A program made the position numbers and the translations under genes. Shown here one piece after another: positions 1 through 8,900 of a DNA stretch of 64,000 bases. The stretch lies in NCBI RefSeq assembly GCF_003121705.1, contig NZ_PYHR01000002.1, positions 744,001 through 808,000 of the forward strand. The letters are read 5' to 3'. Position 1 is the first letter of the stretch; each line of letters begins with the position of its first letter. The DNA comes from Serinibacter arcticus (lineage in GTDB: Bacteria; Actinomycetota; Actinomycetes; Actinomycetales; Beutenbergiaceae). The notes under the pieces were generated by a model. It had not been told where the DNA came from. It worked only from the letters and a program-made list of their open reading frames with translations, and made no database searches.

Positions 1-420
1 GAGCCCCCAGGTCGGTTGCTCGAGCCGTCCGAACAGCGCAACGTGGACCGCTCGCAGGGCGGTCGCGTCGGCGCCGGTGTCGACCACGACAGACTCGGCC
101 TGGCCACCTGCGCCAGCGGCGCGTCATCAACAACACCGGCGCTGGCACCCACTTCTACTCGGTACGAGGTCGAGCCCGGGATTGATGTCGAGGACCCGCT
201 GAGGGCAGCTAGAGGTCGTTCCTCCCCTAGCCGGGCCCGCTCGAGGGGCGTACCGTCGCGGGTCCACATCGCGTCAGCGCGTGCCCCATTTCTTGCCACA
301 AGCAGAGCCGCAGAGACGCCGAAGGGACGCACGAGAGATGCAGACACATCCGTCAGCTTCGTCGGAGTACGCCCGTGACCTGCGGCGATACCGGATCGTT
401 GGATCGGCCCGCCCTCTACT
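1..420. other. Left-edge stretch without a supported gene
   Basis: I see no convincing gene here. Plus-strand open frames are Arg/Ser-rich and look like GC-driven shadows. On the minus strand a short frame runs off the left edge (about 100 down to 1) and could be part of a gene outside the window, but there is too little of it to name. The stretch abuts the left copy of the direct repeat that frames the zinc island. Confidence 0.4.
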
Positions 421-550
421 ACGACGTCTGATCGTCCGACGTCGGTCAGCTTCGCAGCACCGCCTGCACACTGACCTGCAGTGATGGCAACCCCGTCGCC
501 CCCTGGGCGGCGGGGTTGCCGTCGTTCTGCGCCGACTTCCGGGTCGCGAC
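421..550 (+). repeat. Left copy of ~130-bp imperfect direct repeat framing the zinc island
   Basis: By eye this stretch is about 80% identical to 13316-13447 in the same orientation. The first ~30 bases (through GATCGTCCGACGTCGGTCAG) and the 35-base terminator core are nearly identical. Each copy contains a strong hairpin (486-520 and 13383-13417). The two copies frame about 12.8 kb of metal-transport and surface-protein genes. No integrase, transposase or tRNA gene was seen at either copy, so the origin (recombination scar, duplication or insertion) is open. Confidence 0.75.
486..520. terminator. Bidirectional-type hairpin terminator in the left repeat
   Basis: The arms GGCAACCCCGTCGCCC and GGGCGGCGGGGTTGCC pair over about 16 bp around a very short loop, and the downstream plus strand reads GTCGTTCT. 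On the minus strand it lies about 275 nt beyond the end of the His-rich gene and could terminate that unit. There is no long U-tract, as is common in high-GC actinobacteria. Confidence 0.65.
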
Positions 551-795
551 TGCGCGATCGGCACCTCTTCGGACGGCCCGGGCCGTGGAGCCAGGGACCC
601 CCGCAGCCTGCGGTCGCCCGTCCGACTGCGACGCAGCCACGTCCATGAGGAGCGTCACCGCTGCTGCGCGCCTCGAAGGAGACCGGCACGCCGGCGGTCG
701 CGTGGTCCTGGCCCTGGTTCTCGGCCGACGGGAGATGCGCTTGCCCTCCGACACCGCGACATCGGAGCCTAGGTCCCCCACCGACCCGACGACGC

Positions 796-1089
796 TCAGT
801 GCTCGTCGTAGTGGTCCTCGTGAGCGGCGTGCTGGTGCCCGTCGTGAAGGTAGTCGGTGTGTCCGTCGTGCTCGACGCTCTGATGTCCGCATCCGGCGCC
901 GTGACGGTGCTCGTCGGCGGAGTGCTCGGCGACGGATTCGTGCTCGTCGTAGTGGTCCGAGTGGAGCGCGTGGCGGTGGGTGCCGTGGAGGTAGTCCACG
1001 TGGTCGCCGTGGGTGACGCTTTCGTGTCCGCAGTCCTGGCCGTGGTGGTGCTCTCCGACGGTGTGCTCGGCGTGCGTGTCGATGCTCAT
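796..1089 (-). CDS. Histidine-rich metal-binding protein, two tandem units
   Basis: This is a 97-residue soluble protein with about 26 histidines and no signal peptide or membrane segment. It consists of two copies of a ~37-residue unit following the pattern EHxHGxxCGHxxVxHxxHxDYLHxxH, then HxxHxxHYDEH. Each unit has one CGH motif. The composition implies zinc or nickel binding, as a cytoplasmic buffer or chaperone. Similar small actinobacterial proteins are often mislabelled 'zinc transporter permease', but no transmembrane helix is present here. The start codon overlaps the stop of the ArsR gene in an ATGA, so translation is probably coupled and expression should follow that metal sensor. 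The biochemical role is inferred from composition and context only. Confidence 0.8.
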   Translation of the reverse strand: MSIDTHAEHTVGEHHHGQDCGHESVTHGDHVDYLHGTHRHALHSDHYDEHESVAEHSADEHRHGAGCGHQSVEHDGHTDYLHDGHQHAAHEDHYDEH

Positions 1090-1406
1090 GCTGGTTCCTC
1101 TTCGTTCGTGCGCGCGTGTGCGTCGCGGGGTTCCTGGACGTGGACGAGGGCATCGGCGATGACGTGAGCAACATGCTCGTCCGCCAACGCGTAGACGACC
1201 GACCGACCTTCCTTGCGAGTGGTCACCAGACCGGTGAGACGCAGTGTCCGCAGGTGCTGCGACACCAGGGGCTGCGGGAGCTTCGTCGCGTCCGCAAGGG
1301 ACCCGACGGTGCGGGGCTCAAGGCTCAGGAGTCGAAGCAGCCACAGACGCGGCTCACTTCCCAGGACCTTGAACAGCTCGGCGGCCTCGGAGATCCCTGT
1401 TTCCAC
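1086..1406 (-). CDS. ArsR/SmtB-family zinc-sensing repressor
   Basis: This 106-residue winged-helix protein has the ArsR fold, with the recognition-helix region around PQPLVSQHLRTLRLTGLV (residues 44-61). Near the C terminus it carries D76-x-H78-(10 residues)-H89-x-x-E92. This matches the alpha-5 metal site (DxHx10HxxE/H) of SmtB, CzrA and related zinc sensors, so Zn(II) is the likely inducer; no alpha-3N cysteine site is seen. I chose the GTG start at 1406 because GAGGTG lies just upstream on the minus strand. The stop overlaps the His-rich gene. The likely role is to derepress the His-rich buffer when zinc is high, complementing the Zur-type control of uptake suggested at 10.2 kb. Confidence 0.88.
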   Translation of the reverse strand: METGISEAAELFKVLGSEPRLWLLRLLSLEPRTVGSLADATKLPQPLVSQHLRTLRLTGLVTTRKEGRSVVYALADEHVAHVIADALVHVQEPRDAHARTNEEEPA

Positions 1407-1422
1407 AACATCACCTCACCAC

Positions 1423-1454
1423 ACACATGCAAGCCTGGCAATACGTCGATGTGT
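1423..1454. promoter_or_regulatory. Inverted repeat upstream of the ArsR gene, candidate self-operator
   Basis: ACACAT (1423-1428) and ATGTGT (1449-1454) form a 6-bp inverted repeat 17-48 nt upstream of the GTG start, where the promoter of the arsR/His-rich unit must lie. The spacing is longer than a typical SmtB 12-2-12 site, so assignment as an operator is tentative. An AATGAGAAC half-site resembling the Zur box arm lies at 1459-1467. Confidence 0.3.
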
Positions 1455-1605
1455 TGGGAATGAGAACCGCGTCCGACACGCGGGGCTGGCGTCCCGTTCC
1501 AGACCCGTTCCCTCCGGCACTCTCGCAGGCCGCCCGAACAGCGAGGCCGACCCCCTCGGCGACCTCCTCATCAGAACCGCCGGACGGCCTGCGCGGGCGC
1601 GTCGC

Positions 1606-2529
1606 TCATCGTGCAGACTCGGCGGTCACCCTCTCTGCGCGAGTGCCATCGGCGCTTCTCGTGCCGGAGCTCCGGCCGCGGCTTCGGTAGCGGCCCAGCA
1701 GTCCGTGGCGCGGTGCCAGCAGCCACGTCAGGAGGAAGACCGACGTCGCAGTGAGCACGATGGTTCCGCCTGTGGGTAGGTCGATCGACCACGACAGGTA
1801 CAGACCGACGATCGCGCAGACTCCCCCGATGGTGGGCGCCAACGCCATCATGACGCCGAGTCGGTCGGTCAGCAGGCGGGCGGTTGCCGCCGGGGTGACC
1901 AGGAGCGCCAGCACGAGGATGTTCCCGATGGTCTGTACCGACACGACGACGGCGACGGTCACCATCACGTAGAGGGTCAGGTCAAGAGCGAAGACGGGCA
2001 GGCCGGTGGCGCGAGCCATCTCGCGATCGAGGCTGACGGCCACGAACTCCTTGTGCAGGAGGAAGACGAGCAGGAGCAGGAGCGCGCCGGCGATGGCGAC
2101 GACGTAGAGGTCGGAGTCCGGGATGCCGGTGATCGAGCCGAACAGGAAACTCTGCAGCGAGCCGGAGTAGCCCGGAGAGCGGGAGATGATGACGATGCCC
2201 AGGGCGAAGGCGCCGGCGAAGAACACCCCGATGACGGAGTCCTCCTTCAGACGCCGGTTCTGGGAGAAGACGGCGACCAGGACCGCCGTGACCACGCCGG
2301 CGACCATGCCACCCAGGACGAGCGATCCCTGGAGCACGAACGCGACGGCAAGGCCGGGGAAGACGGCGTGGGCCACGGCGTCGCCGATGAAAGCCATCCC
2401 GCGCAGCACCACGTGGCAGCCGATGACGCCGCAGATGATGCTGGACATCACCGCGATCAGCAGCGCTTTGGGCAGGAAGGAGAGCATCGGGTTGGTCAGG
2501 TCGTTGACGAACTCACCGAAGGTCAGCAC
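1606..2529 (-). CDS. Anchored-repeat type zinc/manganese ABC transporter permease (ABC-3 family)
   Basis: This 307-residue polytopic membrane protein of the ZnuB/TroC (ABC-3) family has about 8-9 hydrophobic segments. The family-typical stretch GCHVVLRGMAFIGDAVAHAV (about 38-57) and the NILVLALLVTPAATA segment are present. It forms the membrane channel with the adjacent ATPase and zinc-binding lipoprotein. NCBI family models (TIGR03770 group) describe such permeases as co-occurring with the actinobacterial surface-anchored repeat TIGR03769, as here. The GTG start at 2529 overlaps the ATPase end by 17 nt and has a GGAG-type ribosome site, so the two are co-translated. The Arg/Ser-rich tail of about 30 residues is cytoplasmic. 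Confidence 0.9.
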   Translation of the reverse strand: MLTFGEFVNDLTNPMLSFLPKALLIAVMSSIICGVIGCHVVLRGMAFIGDAVAHAVFPGLAVAFVLQGSLVLGGMVAGVVTAVLVAVFSQNRRLKEDSVIGVFFAGAFALGIVIISRSPGYSGSLQSFLFGSITGIPDSDLYVVAIAGALLLLLVFLLHKEFVAVSLDREMARATGLPVFALDLTLYVMVTVAVVVSVQTIGNILVLALLVTPAATARLLTDRLGVMMALAPTIGGVCAIVGLYLSWSIDLPTGGTIVLTATSVFLLTWLLAPRHGLLGRYRSRGRSSGTRSADGTRAERVTAESAR

Positions 2530-3328
2530 GGTGGACTCCGATCGTGGCGAGCAGCGGTGAACCGGGTCGGAAGCCGAAGGCCTCGATCCAGACTCCAGGG
2601 TCGGCGAGCTCGTCCGGCCGACCGGTGGCGATGACGCGACGGTTGACGAGGTAGAGGCGTTGGCAGGCCACGAGGGCGCCGGCGAGGTCGTGAGTCGTCA
2701 TCAGCAGCGCGTGCCCCTCCTGCGCGAGGGATGTGAACAGGTCCGTCAGGAGCTCCTGCGTGGGGATGTCCAGACCGGTGAAGGGTTCGTCCAGGAGCAG
2801 CAGGCAGGGGCGGAGCGCCAGTGCCCGTGCGACCAGGACTCGCTGGCGCTGACCGCCGGAGAGCTGACCGACCGGGCGTCTGCGCAGATCCTGCATGTGG
2901 ACGCGCTCGAGTGCCTGGCGGGTGGCGCGGTAGTCCTCCACGCCGGCGCGCCGGCCCCAGCCGATGGCGCCGACCCTTCCCGACAGCACCACGTCCTCGA
3001 CGCTGATGGGAAAGTCCCACGCGAACTCGTGCCGCTGCGGCACGTAGCCGACCTTCCGCCGACCGGCCCCTGCCGTGCTGCCCCCGATCGTCACGGTCCC
3101 GCCGCGGATCTGGGTCAGGCCCAGCACCGAGCGCAGGAGGGTGGTCTTACCTGCCCCGTTGGGACCGATCAGGCCGACGAGCTCGCCCCGTGCGACCGTC
3201 AGGTCGATCTCTCGCAGGACCTCTCGGCCCCCTAGGTCGACCGCGAGCCCTTCGACGGTCAGCTCGTGCCCGGTGCTACCAGGGACGGGGGTCTCGAGGG
3301 TCGTCGCCGTCTCAACCACGGTGGTCAC
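2513..3328 (-). CDS. Anchored-repeat type metal ABC transporter ATPase
   Basis: This 271-residue protein energises the adjacent metal permease. Visible motifs are Walker A GPNGAGKTT, a Q-loop region PQRHEFAWDFP, the signature LSGGQRQR, Walker B CLLLLDEP, and a switch histidine in TTHD. The PQRHEFAWDFPISVEDVVL stretch is typical of ZnuC/TroB-type ATPases. I set the start at the GTG at 3328, overlapping the surface-protein end by 17 nt; a second in-frame GTG lies at 3319. It matches the group described as anchored-repeat-type ABC ATP-binding subunit (TIGR03771). All five genes from 10032 to 1606 run in one direction with tiny gaps or overlaps, consistent with a single operon. Confidence 0.9.
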   Translation of the reverse strand: MTTVVETATTLETPVPGSTGHELTVEGLAVDLGGREVLREIDLTVARGELVGLIGPNGAGKTTLLRSVLGLTQIRGGTVTIGGSTAGAGRRKVGYVPQRHEFAWDFPISVEDVVLSGRVGAIGWGRRAGVEDYRATRQALERVHMQDLRRRPVGQLSGGQRQRVLVARALALRPCLLLLDEPFTGLDIPTQELLTDLFTSLAQEGHALLMTTHDLAGALVACQRLYLVNRRVIATGRPDELADPGVWIEAFGFRPGSPLLATIGVHRADLR

Positions 3329-4343
3329 CGGCCTCGGCCTCGGCCTCGGCCGCGCGGCGCGCACGGCGGGCGCGGGCCATCGTCAGCACGACGGCCGCCC
3401 CGATGAGCAGGACGGCCCCGCCGGCGATCAGGGCGGGAACCGACAGGGCGGCCCCGCCCTGACTGTCGGATGCGGACGGGGCGCCGGCGGCGGTCTCGTC
3501 GTTGCCCGCGGTGGGCGGGTCGGCGGACTGCTCCGACGTGGCCGACGGGTCCGTGGCGGTCGGCTCGGTGGTGCCGGTCACGACCTCGGCGGCGAACGCG
3601 TCCTGCGGGTCGGTGTCGTCCCCGACCGCGATACGCATCGTCTGACGATCGCTGGCTCGCGTCCCGTCGGCCAGGTCGGCGAAGACCTCCACGTCCAGGA
3701 GGTAGACGCCCGGCTCGGTGAAGACCCAGTTGCCGTGGACGTGGGAGTTGGCCTGGGCGAAGACGTCCTGGGGCTCGGTGGTGTCGGAGGACCACAGCAG
3801 CTGGGCGGGGTCGAAGTTGCCGTTCTGCAGGAAGAGGCTGAACTGTCCCGGCCCCTGGACGCCGTGCAGCCGCAGCGTCATGCCGCCTCCCATGACGGCC
3901 ACGGCCGAGGGGTGCTGACTGTTCCAGCCCGCCCAGACCACGGCGGTGTTCTGGGTCTGGGGGATGACCCAGACGTCGCTGCCGGGCTCGACGTCGATGA
4001 AGTCAAACTGGGCGTCCTCGGGGGCGGGCAGGATCGAGGTGTCGGGGACGTCCAGAACGACGTCCTCGAGCGAGCGCCACACCGAGGGAGCGGTGGTGTC
4101 GTCGCGCAGCTGCAGCGTCCAGACACCGTCCAGGACGCGCGGCCCCATGTCGACGTGGCCGGCGTCGATGACCACCTTCCCCTGCCCGGTGGGTTCGTCG
4201 GGCGCGACCGTCTGCTCGAGAGGGTCTGTAGAGGTGGAGGTGAAGGCCGCGGCCGCCGCGCCCGGCATGAGCAGGGCGGCGGTGACCGCGGCGGTCAGCA
4301 GGGGCAGGAAGCGAGGGGACGCATGGAGAACTCGTTCTTTCAG
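3312..4343 (-). CDS. Membrane-anchored surface protein with one choice-of-anchor M / anchored-repeat module
   Basis: After a signal peptide (hydrophobic LLTAAVTAALLMPGAAAAA) comes one module of about 185 residues. It starts with VIDAGHVDMGP, passes through VVWAGWNSQ, and ends with SHVHGNWVFTEPGVY and IAVGD. A Thr/Ser/Ala-rich linker and a C-terminal transmembrane helix with a basic stop (RARRARRAAEAEAEAG) follow; there is no LPxTG. The module matches the choice-of-anchor M / TIGR03769 type linked to this ABC system, so it likely presents metal at the membrane face. The start is uncertain. A CTG at 4343 overlaps the upstream stop as CTGA. An ATG at 4324 would give a normal signal peptide only if one base is missing near 4305-4320, a deletion pattern seen elsewhere in this window. 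Confidence 0.75.
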   Translation of the reverse strand: MKERVLHASPRFLPLLTAAVTAALLMPGAAAAAFTSTSTDPLEQTVAPDEPTGQGKVVIDAGHVDMGPRVLDGVWTLQLRDDTTAPSVWRSLEDVVLDVPDTSILPAPEDAQFDFIDVEPGSDVWVIPQTQNTAVVWAGWNSQHPSAVAVMGGGMTLRLHGVQGPGQFSLFLQNGNFDPAQLLWSSDTTEPQDVFAQANSHVHGNWVFTEPGVYLLDVEVFADLADGTRASDRQTMRIAVGDDTDPQDAFAAEVVTGTTEPTATDPSATSEQSADPPTAGNDETAAGAPSASDSQGGAALSVPALIAGGAVLLIGAAVVLTMARARRARRAAEAEAEAGDHRG

Positions 4344-5907
4344 GAGAGGCAGGAGTGCAGGGAGTCGGCGTTGAATCGCATCATCGCCGTGTAGCTGGCA
4401 ACCTCGTCGTCGAAGGCGTCGCCGTAGATGCGGCACACCTGGATCCCCATCTCTCCGGCGACCTCGGTCAGCGTGCTCGAGCGCGCGATCAGGTTCGGCT
4501 CGAGGAAGACGGCGGGGACGTGGAGGTTGCGGATCGTCTCCACGAGACGACGTCGTTCCTGGACGCTCGGCTCGGTAGAGGGATTGGGGGTGACGAAGCC
4601 GGCGATGTCGATGCCGTAGGCCGATCCCAGGTAGCCGAAGGCGTCGTGGGTGGTCACCAGGTGGCGTCGGGACGGGGGATGTCGTCGATGCGCGCCTGGA
4701 CGTAGTCGTCGACCTCGGTGAGCTCGCGGAGATAGGCGTCGGCGTTCGCCCGGTAGTCCTGCGCTCCGTCGGGGTCGATCTCGATGGCGGTGTCGCGGAT
4801 GATCTCGACGTAGGACTGGGCGTTGCCGACGTCCTGCCACAGGTGCGGATCGATCTCGCCGTGCACGTGTGCGCCGAGGACCGCCTGGGGCAGCTGGTAG
4901 ATCTGGGCGCCGGGGCGGCCGAGGAAGCGGTAGCCGGTGCCGGCTGGAACCTCGTGGAGCGCCTTGGTGGGGACCTCGATGACCGTCTCCTCGGCCGGGT
5001 GGACGTGCTGCGCGGTGTCGCCTTCACCGTGGTGGTCGGCGAGGAGGAGGAGCTCCCCGGTGTCGATGTCCACCGTGACGTCGGCGTGCCCGGCGTCCAG
5101 CACGGTCACGTTCTCGCCGGCCGCGGAGTGTGGATCGACGCCGACCGCGAACGTAAGCGTGGTGGGGGCCACGAGCGCGACGGTCCGCTCGTCGTCGACC
5201 TCGAGCTCGGCCGCCAGGGTCAGGGTGTAGATCCCGGGTTCGGTGAAGGCCCAGCTCATGTGGGTGTGGGCGTCCGGGGGCAGCGTGAGGGTGTCGTCCT
5301 CGTTGATGCCGTCAGAGGTGTTGAAGTAGAAGGCGGGCGTGCCGAACGTCTCGGTGAGGTAGGCGACCATCTCTCCCGGCCCTTGGACGTCGGTGGCGTG
5401 GATGCGGATCTGGGAGGTGCGGTCCGCCCCCAGCTTCTCGCCCGTGCCGCGCACCCTCATGCCGAGCCACAGGGTGTCCAGGGAAACGTTCTCCACCAGC
5501 GGGATGATCTCGGCGGCGTACTTCACGGCCTCCTCGGCCAGCGCGATGTTGGGCACGTCGGGGTTCACGTTGGAGTCCAGCGTGCGGATGATCGCCCGCC
5601 CCTCCAGGAGCATGTAGTTGGAGAAGGCGGCATCGGCGTAGACGACGGAGCGCACGTCACGCAGCGAGGGTTCGTAGCTGTGCGGGTCCGCGCCCGGTGG
5701 CACGAGCGAGTCCACCTGCATCCGATCCCCCACCACGTTCCGGGCGAGATCGGCGAGGATCTCGGTCGTGGTGATGATGCTGGGCCGTGCGGGGTCGAGC
5801 GCGGGGTTCGTGCCGGCGACGCAGGCGCTTAGTCCGGCGGTTGCGAGAACGGCTGCGGTGGTGGCAGCGACTTGGCGGGCAGCAGGGCGGTGGGAGTGGG
5901 GGTTCAT
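4340..5907 (-). CDS. Zinc-binding lipoprotein (ZnuA-like) with inserted, permuted anchored-repeat module; apparent frameshift near 4666
   Basis: This is the substrate-binding subunit of the metal ABC transporter. The signal peptide ends in a lipobox with Cys29 (GLSAC). The cluster A-I fold is recognisable from TTTEILADLARNVVGD, GADPHSYEPS, GEIDPHLWQDV, THDAFGYLGSAYGI and the final YGDAFDDE; the His residues and Asp fit the usual zinc ligands. Between residues ~130 and ~345, where ZnuA has its flexible His-rich loop, lies an anchored-repeat module in swapped order: first LWLGMR through HTHMSWAFTEPGIY, then LDAGHADVTVD through GAQIYQLPQ. The frame breaks near 4663-4668: the N-terminal frame stops after IPRPDATW while the neighbouring frame continues RRHLVTTHDAF to 4340. 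Restoring one G (plus strand) repairs it, so a sequencing error or a recent mutation is likely. Confidence 0.82.
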
Positions 5908-5961
5908 GGGAGACCTCTCGCGTCGCGGGGGCCGCAGCTGCGGCCCCCGCGACGAGTGGTG

Positions 5962-8900
5962 CTAGGCCGGCTCCCGCCGGCCGTGGGCGGTGCGGCGCTT
6001 CGCGGCCACGTGGAGGACGGCACCGACCAGGACGGCGATCGCACCGGCCAGGGCGAGCGCGGCCGGGTCGGTGTCCACGCCGGTGGAGGCCAGCGTGCAC
6101 GACTGCCCGGAGGCGGTCTTGCCCTGCCCCGCCGCAGGCTTCTTCTCGGCCTCGGTGGACCCGTCAGCAGCAGGAGCTGCTGCCGCGGCTCCCGCCTTCC
6201 CCGCCGCGGCGGGGTCGCTCTGCCCGACGGCGAATCGAAGCGTGCTGGTCGCCGACTCCCCGTCCGCGGCGATCGTGAAGGTCACCGTGTACACGCCCGC
6301 CTCGGTGAAGACCCAGTTGCCGTGCTGGTGGGTGTTGGCCGGGATGGTGTAGCTCGTCGGGCCACCGACGGTGTCCACGACCCGCTGGCCCACGAGCTGA
6401 CCGAAGTTCCCGTTCAGGAAGATCGCCACCTCGCCCGGGCCTTCGGCCTTGTCCAGGGTCAGGGTCGCGCCCTGGGCGCCGGGGCCGTTGACGATGGTCT
6501 CGTGCTGCGTGTTGAACCCGATCCAGGGGATCCCGACCTCCTGGATCTGCTGGATCATGTAGACGTCCTGACCTGCCGGTGCCACGAAGTTCAGCTCGGC
6601 CGGGATGTCCGCGGCCTTGCGCAGCGCGGGCTCGCCGACGTCGAACACGACGCTCTCGGGCTGGCGCCACACGGGCGGTGCGGTGCGGTCGTCCTTCACC
6701 TGGATCTGGAACTCGCCGTCCTGGACCACGGGACCGAAGTCGAAGTGGCCTTCGCTCCCCACGACGACTTCACCTGTGGGCGCCGGGGCGGCGGCGCCAC
6801 CCGCGCCCGGGGCGGGGGCGGGGGCGGGGGCGGGGGCCTTGGCAGCGGCCGAGCCCGTCACGGGGAGGCAGACCGGTGGGGTGCCGGACCCTGCGGATCC
6901 GCCGCCGGAGGGGGCCGACGCGTCGCCCGCCGCCTTGCCGCCACCTGGTCCGGTGGCACCCCCGGTTCCGGGGGTATCACCAGCTCCAGGAGCACCCGGG
7001 GGCGGCGTGGTCGGCGGCCGTGTGACGTCCGCGCGGGCAGGAAGCACCTTGAGGTCGGCCCAGCCCGCCAGCTGGTTGCCGGCGTCGACCACGGACAGGC
7101 GGTGCGCCCCTGGTTCGGTCGAGCGCGGGACGGTGACGAGGAAGCTGCCCTCGGCGTCAGTCCGGACCCATCCGTCGGTGACCAGGGTGGGATCGGAGTG
7201 CAGGAAGGCCGCCACCGTGGCCACGCCGTCGGCCGGGAGGTCGACCCGCACCTGCTCGCCGGCGCGCACCTGGGAGGGTGCCAGGGTGAGGCCGCCGCGG
7301 GTGGAGTCCGTCAGCTCCGTCGAATCAGGCGCGAGGGGATCGGCCGCGGGCGGTGCGACGCAGTCGCGGTAGTCAGGCGGGAGGTCCGCATCCCCGACCG
7401 TGAACAGGTACGTAGCAGTGTTGGTGGTGTGGCTGACGTCGCCCTTGTGGGCGGTCGCGGTGACGGTGATGAAGTACGCGCCCGGCTCGGTGAAGGCCCA
7501 GTTGGAATGCACGTGGGCCAGTGCGCCCTGGTGGATGGTGCCGGGCAGCTGGAAGCGTCCGTCGTTCAGCAGGGCGGTGGCGCCGCCGAAGGAGCTGCTC
7601 GACCAGAGGTAGACCTCCCCGGGCCCCTCGACGCCGGTGACGTCGATGTCGACGGTCTGCCAGCCGCCAGGCGCCAGCTCGAGGCTGTCCCAGCCGGGCC
7701 ACAGGAGGTCGGCGTCCTGGGTGAGCGGGAGGTAGTACGCCGGACGGTCGTGCAGCGCGGTGGGAACACCGGCGACGGCGGGCAGGGTCGTCAGTGCGTC
7801 CTCCTTGACGAGGAGGTTGACGTCCTGCGGCGAACGCGCCACGCGCTGGCCGGTGACGTCCTCCTTCAGCTCAAGAATCGGCAGCTTGTCCGGACCGCCC
7901 AGGCCGAGGCTGAAGGTGTCGACGTGCCCGTGGTCGAGGTCGGTGGCCCAGCACTGGCCGGGAGGTGCCTGGGTGACGACGACGGTCACGGGCTGGGAGG
8001 TCAGCGTCTGCTCCCCCACGGTCGCCACGACCCGCAGGCGCTGGCCATCCCGCGCCGTGGCGGAGTAGGTCGCCGAGGTCTGGCCGGCGATCGGGTTCCA
8101 CGTGGGCTGTCCGATCAGCGGGGTGGTGTAGGCCTGCCAGGCGTAGGCAGCGCCCGGGGCGGGTTCGTCGGTGACAGCGGTCAGCGTGACGGTCTCCTCA
8201 CGCTGGTAGGAGGACTTCAGACCGGTGACGGCCACGCTGGTCGGCAGCTGCGGCCCCGCGGTCGCGACAGAGACGGTGACGGACGGGGAGGTCAGACTCC
8301 AACCGTTGCCGCTGGCCACGACCCGGATCTTCTCGCCGTCCGTGGCGGGGAGCGTCAGGGTGGAGGCGAGCTGGCCGGCCACCGGCGTCCAGGTGCTGGC
8401 GTCGGTGGAGGTCTCCCAGCGGTAGGTCACCTCGTCCGGCTGGATGTCGGTCACGGCCGACAGACGAACGCTCTCACCGAGCTCGTAGGAGGGCTGCAGG
8501 CCCTCGATCGTGAGAGAGGTCGGGCTGGGGGCGTCGGTGCGGACGGTGACGGGCTCGGAGACCACGTTCTGGCCATAGGTCGTGTACGTGGCGCGGATGC
8601 GCTGGCCGGCAAAGGCCGGGGTCGTCAGCACGGAGCCCGCGGCTCCTGCCACCGGGGTCCATCCGTTGGAGGAATCGTCGGAGGTCTCCCAGGCGAACAC
8701 CCCACCGTCGACCAGGATGTCGGGCTTGGCCTCAAGGACCACGTCCTGCCCCGGGAGGTAGGACTCGAGCAGTCCCGTGACGGTCAAGGTGGTGGGCAGG
8801 TCGACGAGCTCCACCACGACGGGCTGCGCGGTCACCTCGCGCGAGCCCGAGAGGTGGGTCACGCGGATCTGCTGGGCGTCGACGGCCGGCACGGACAGCT

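Noticed and set aside
16-378. 120-residue plus-strand open frame at the left edge
   Set aside because: It is Arg/Ser/Ala-rich with no domain and no ribosome site, and its codon pattern does not fit a coding frame of this genome.
446-1174. Minus-strand frame of 242 residues overlapping the His-rich gene
   Set aside because: It is almost all Arg/Pro/Ala/His and is an out-of-frame reading of the His-rich and ArsR genes.
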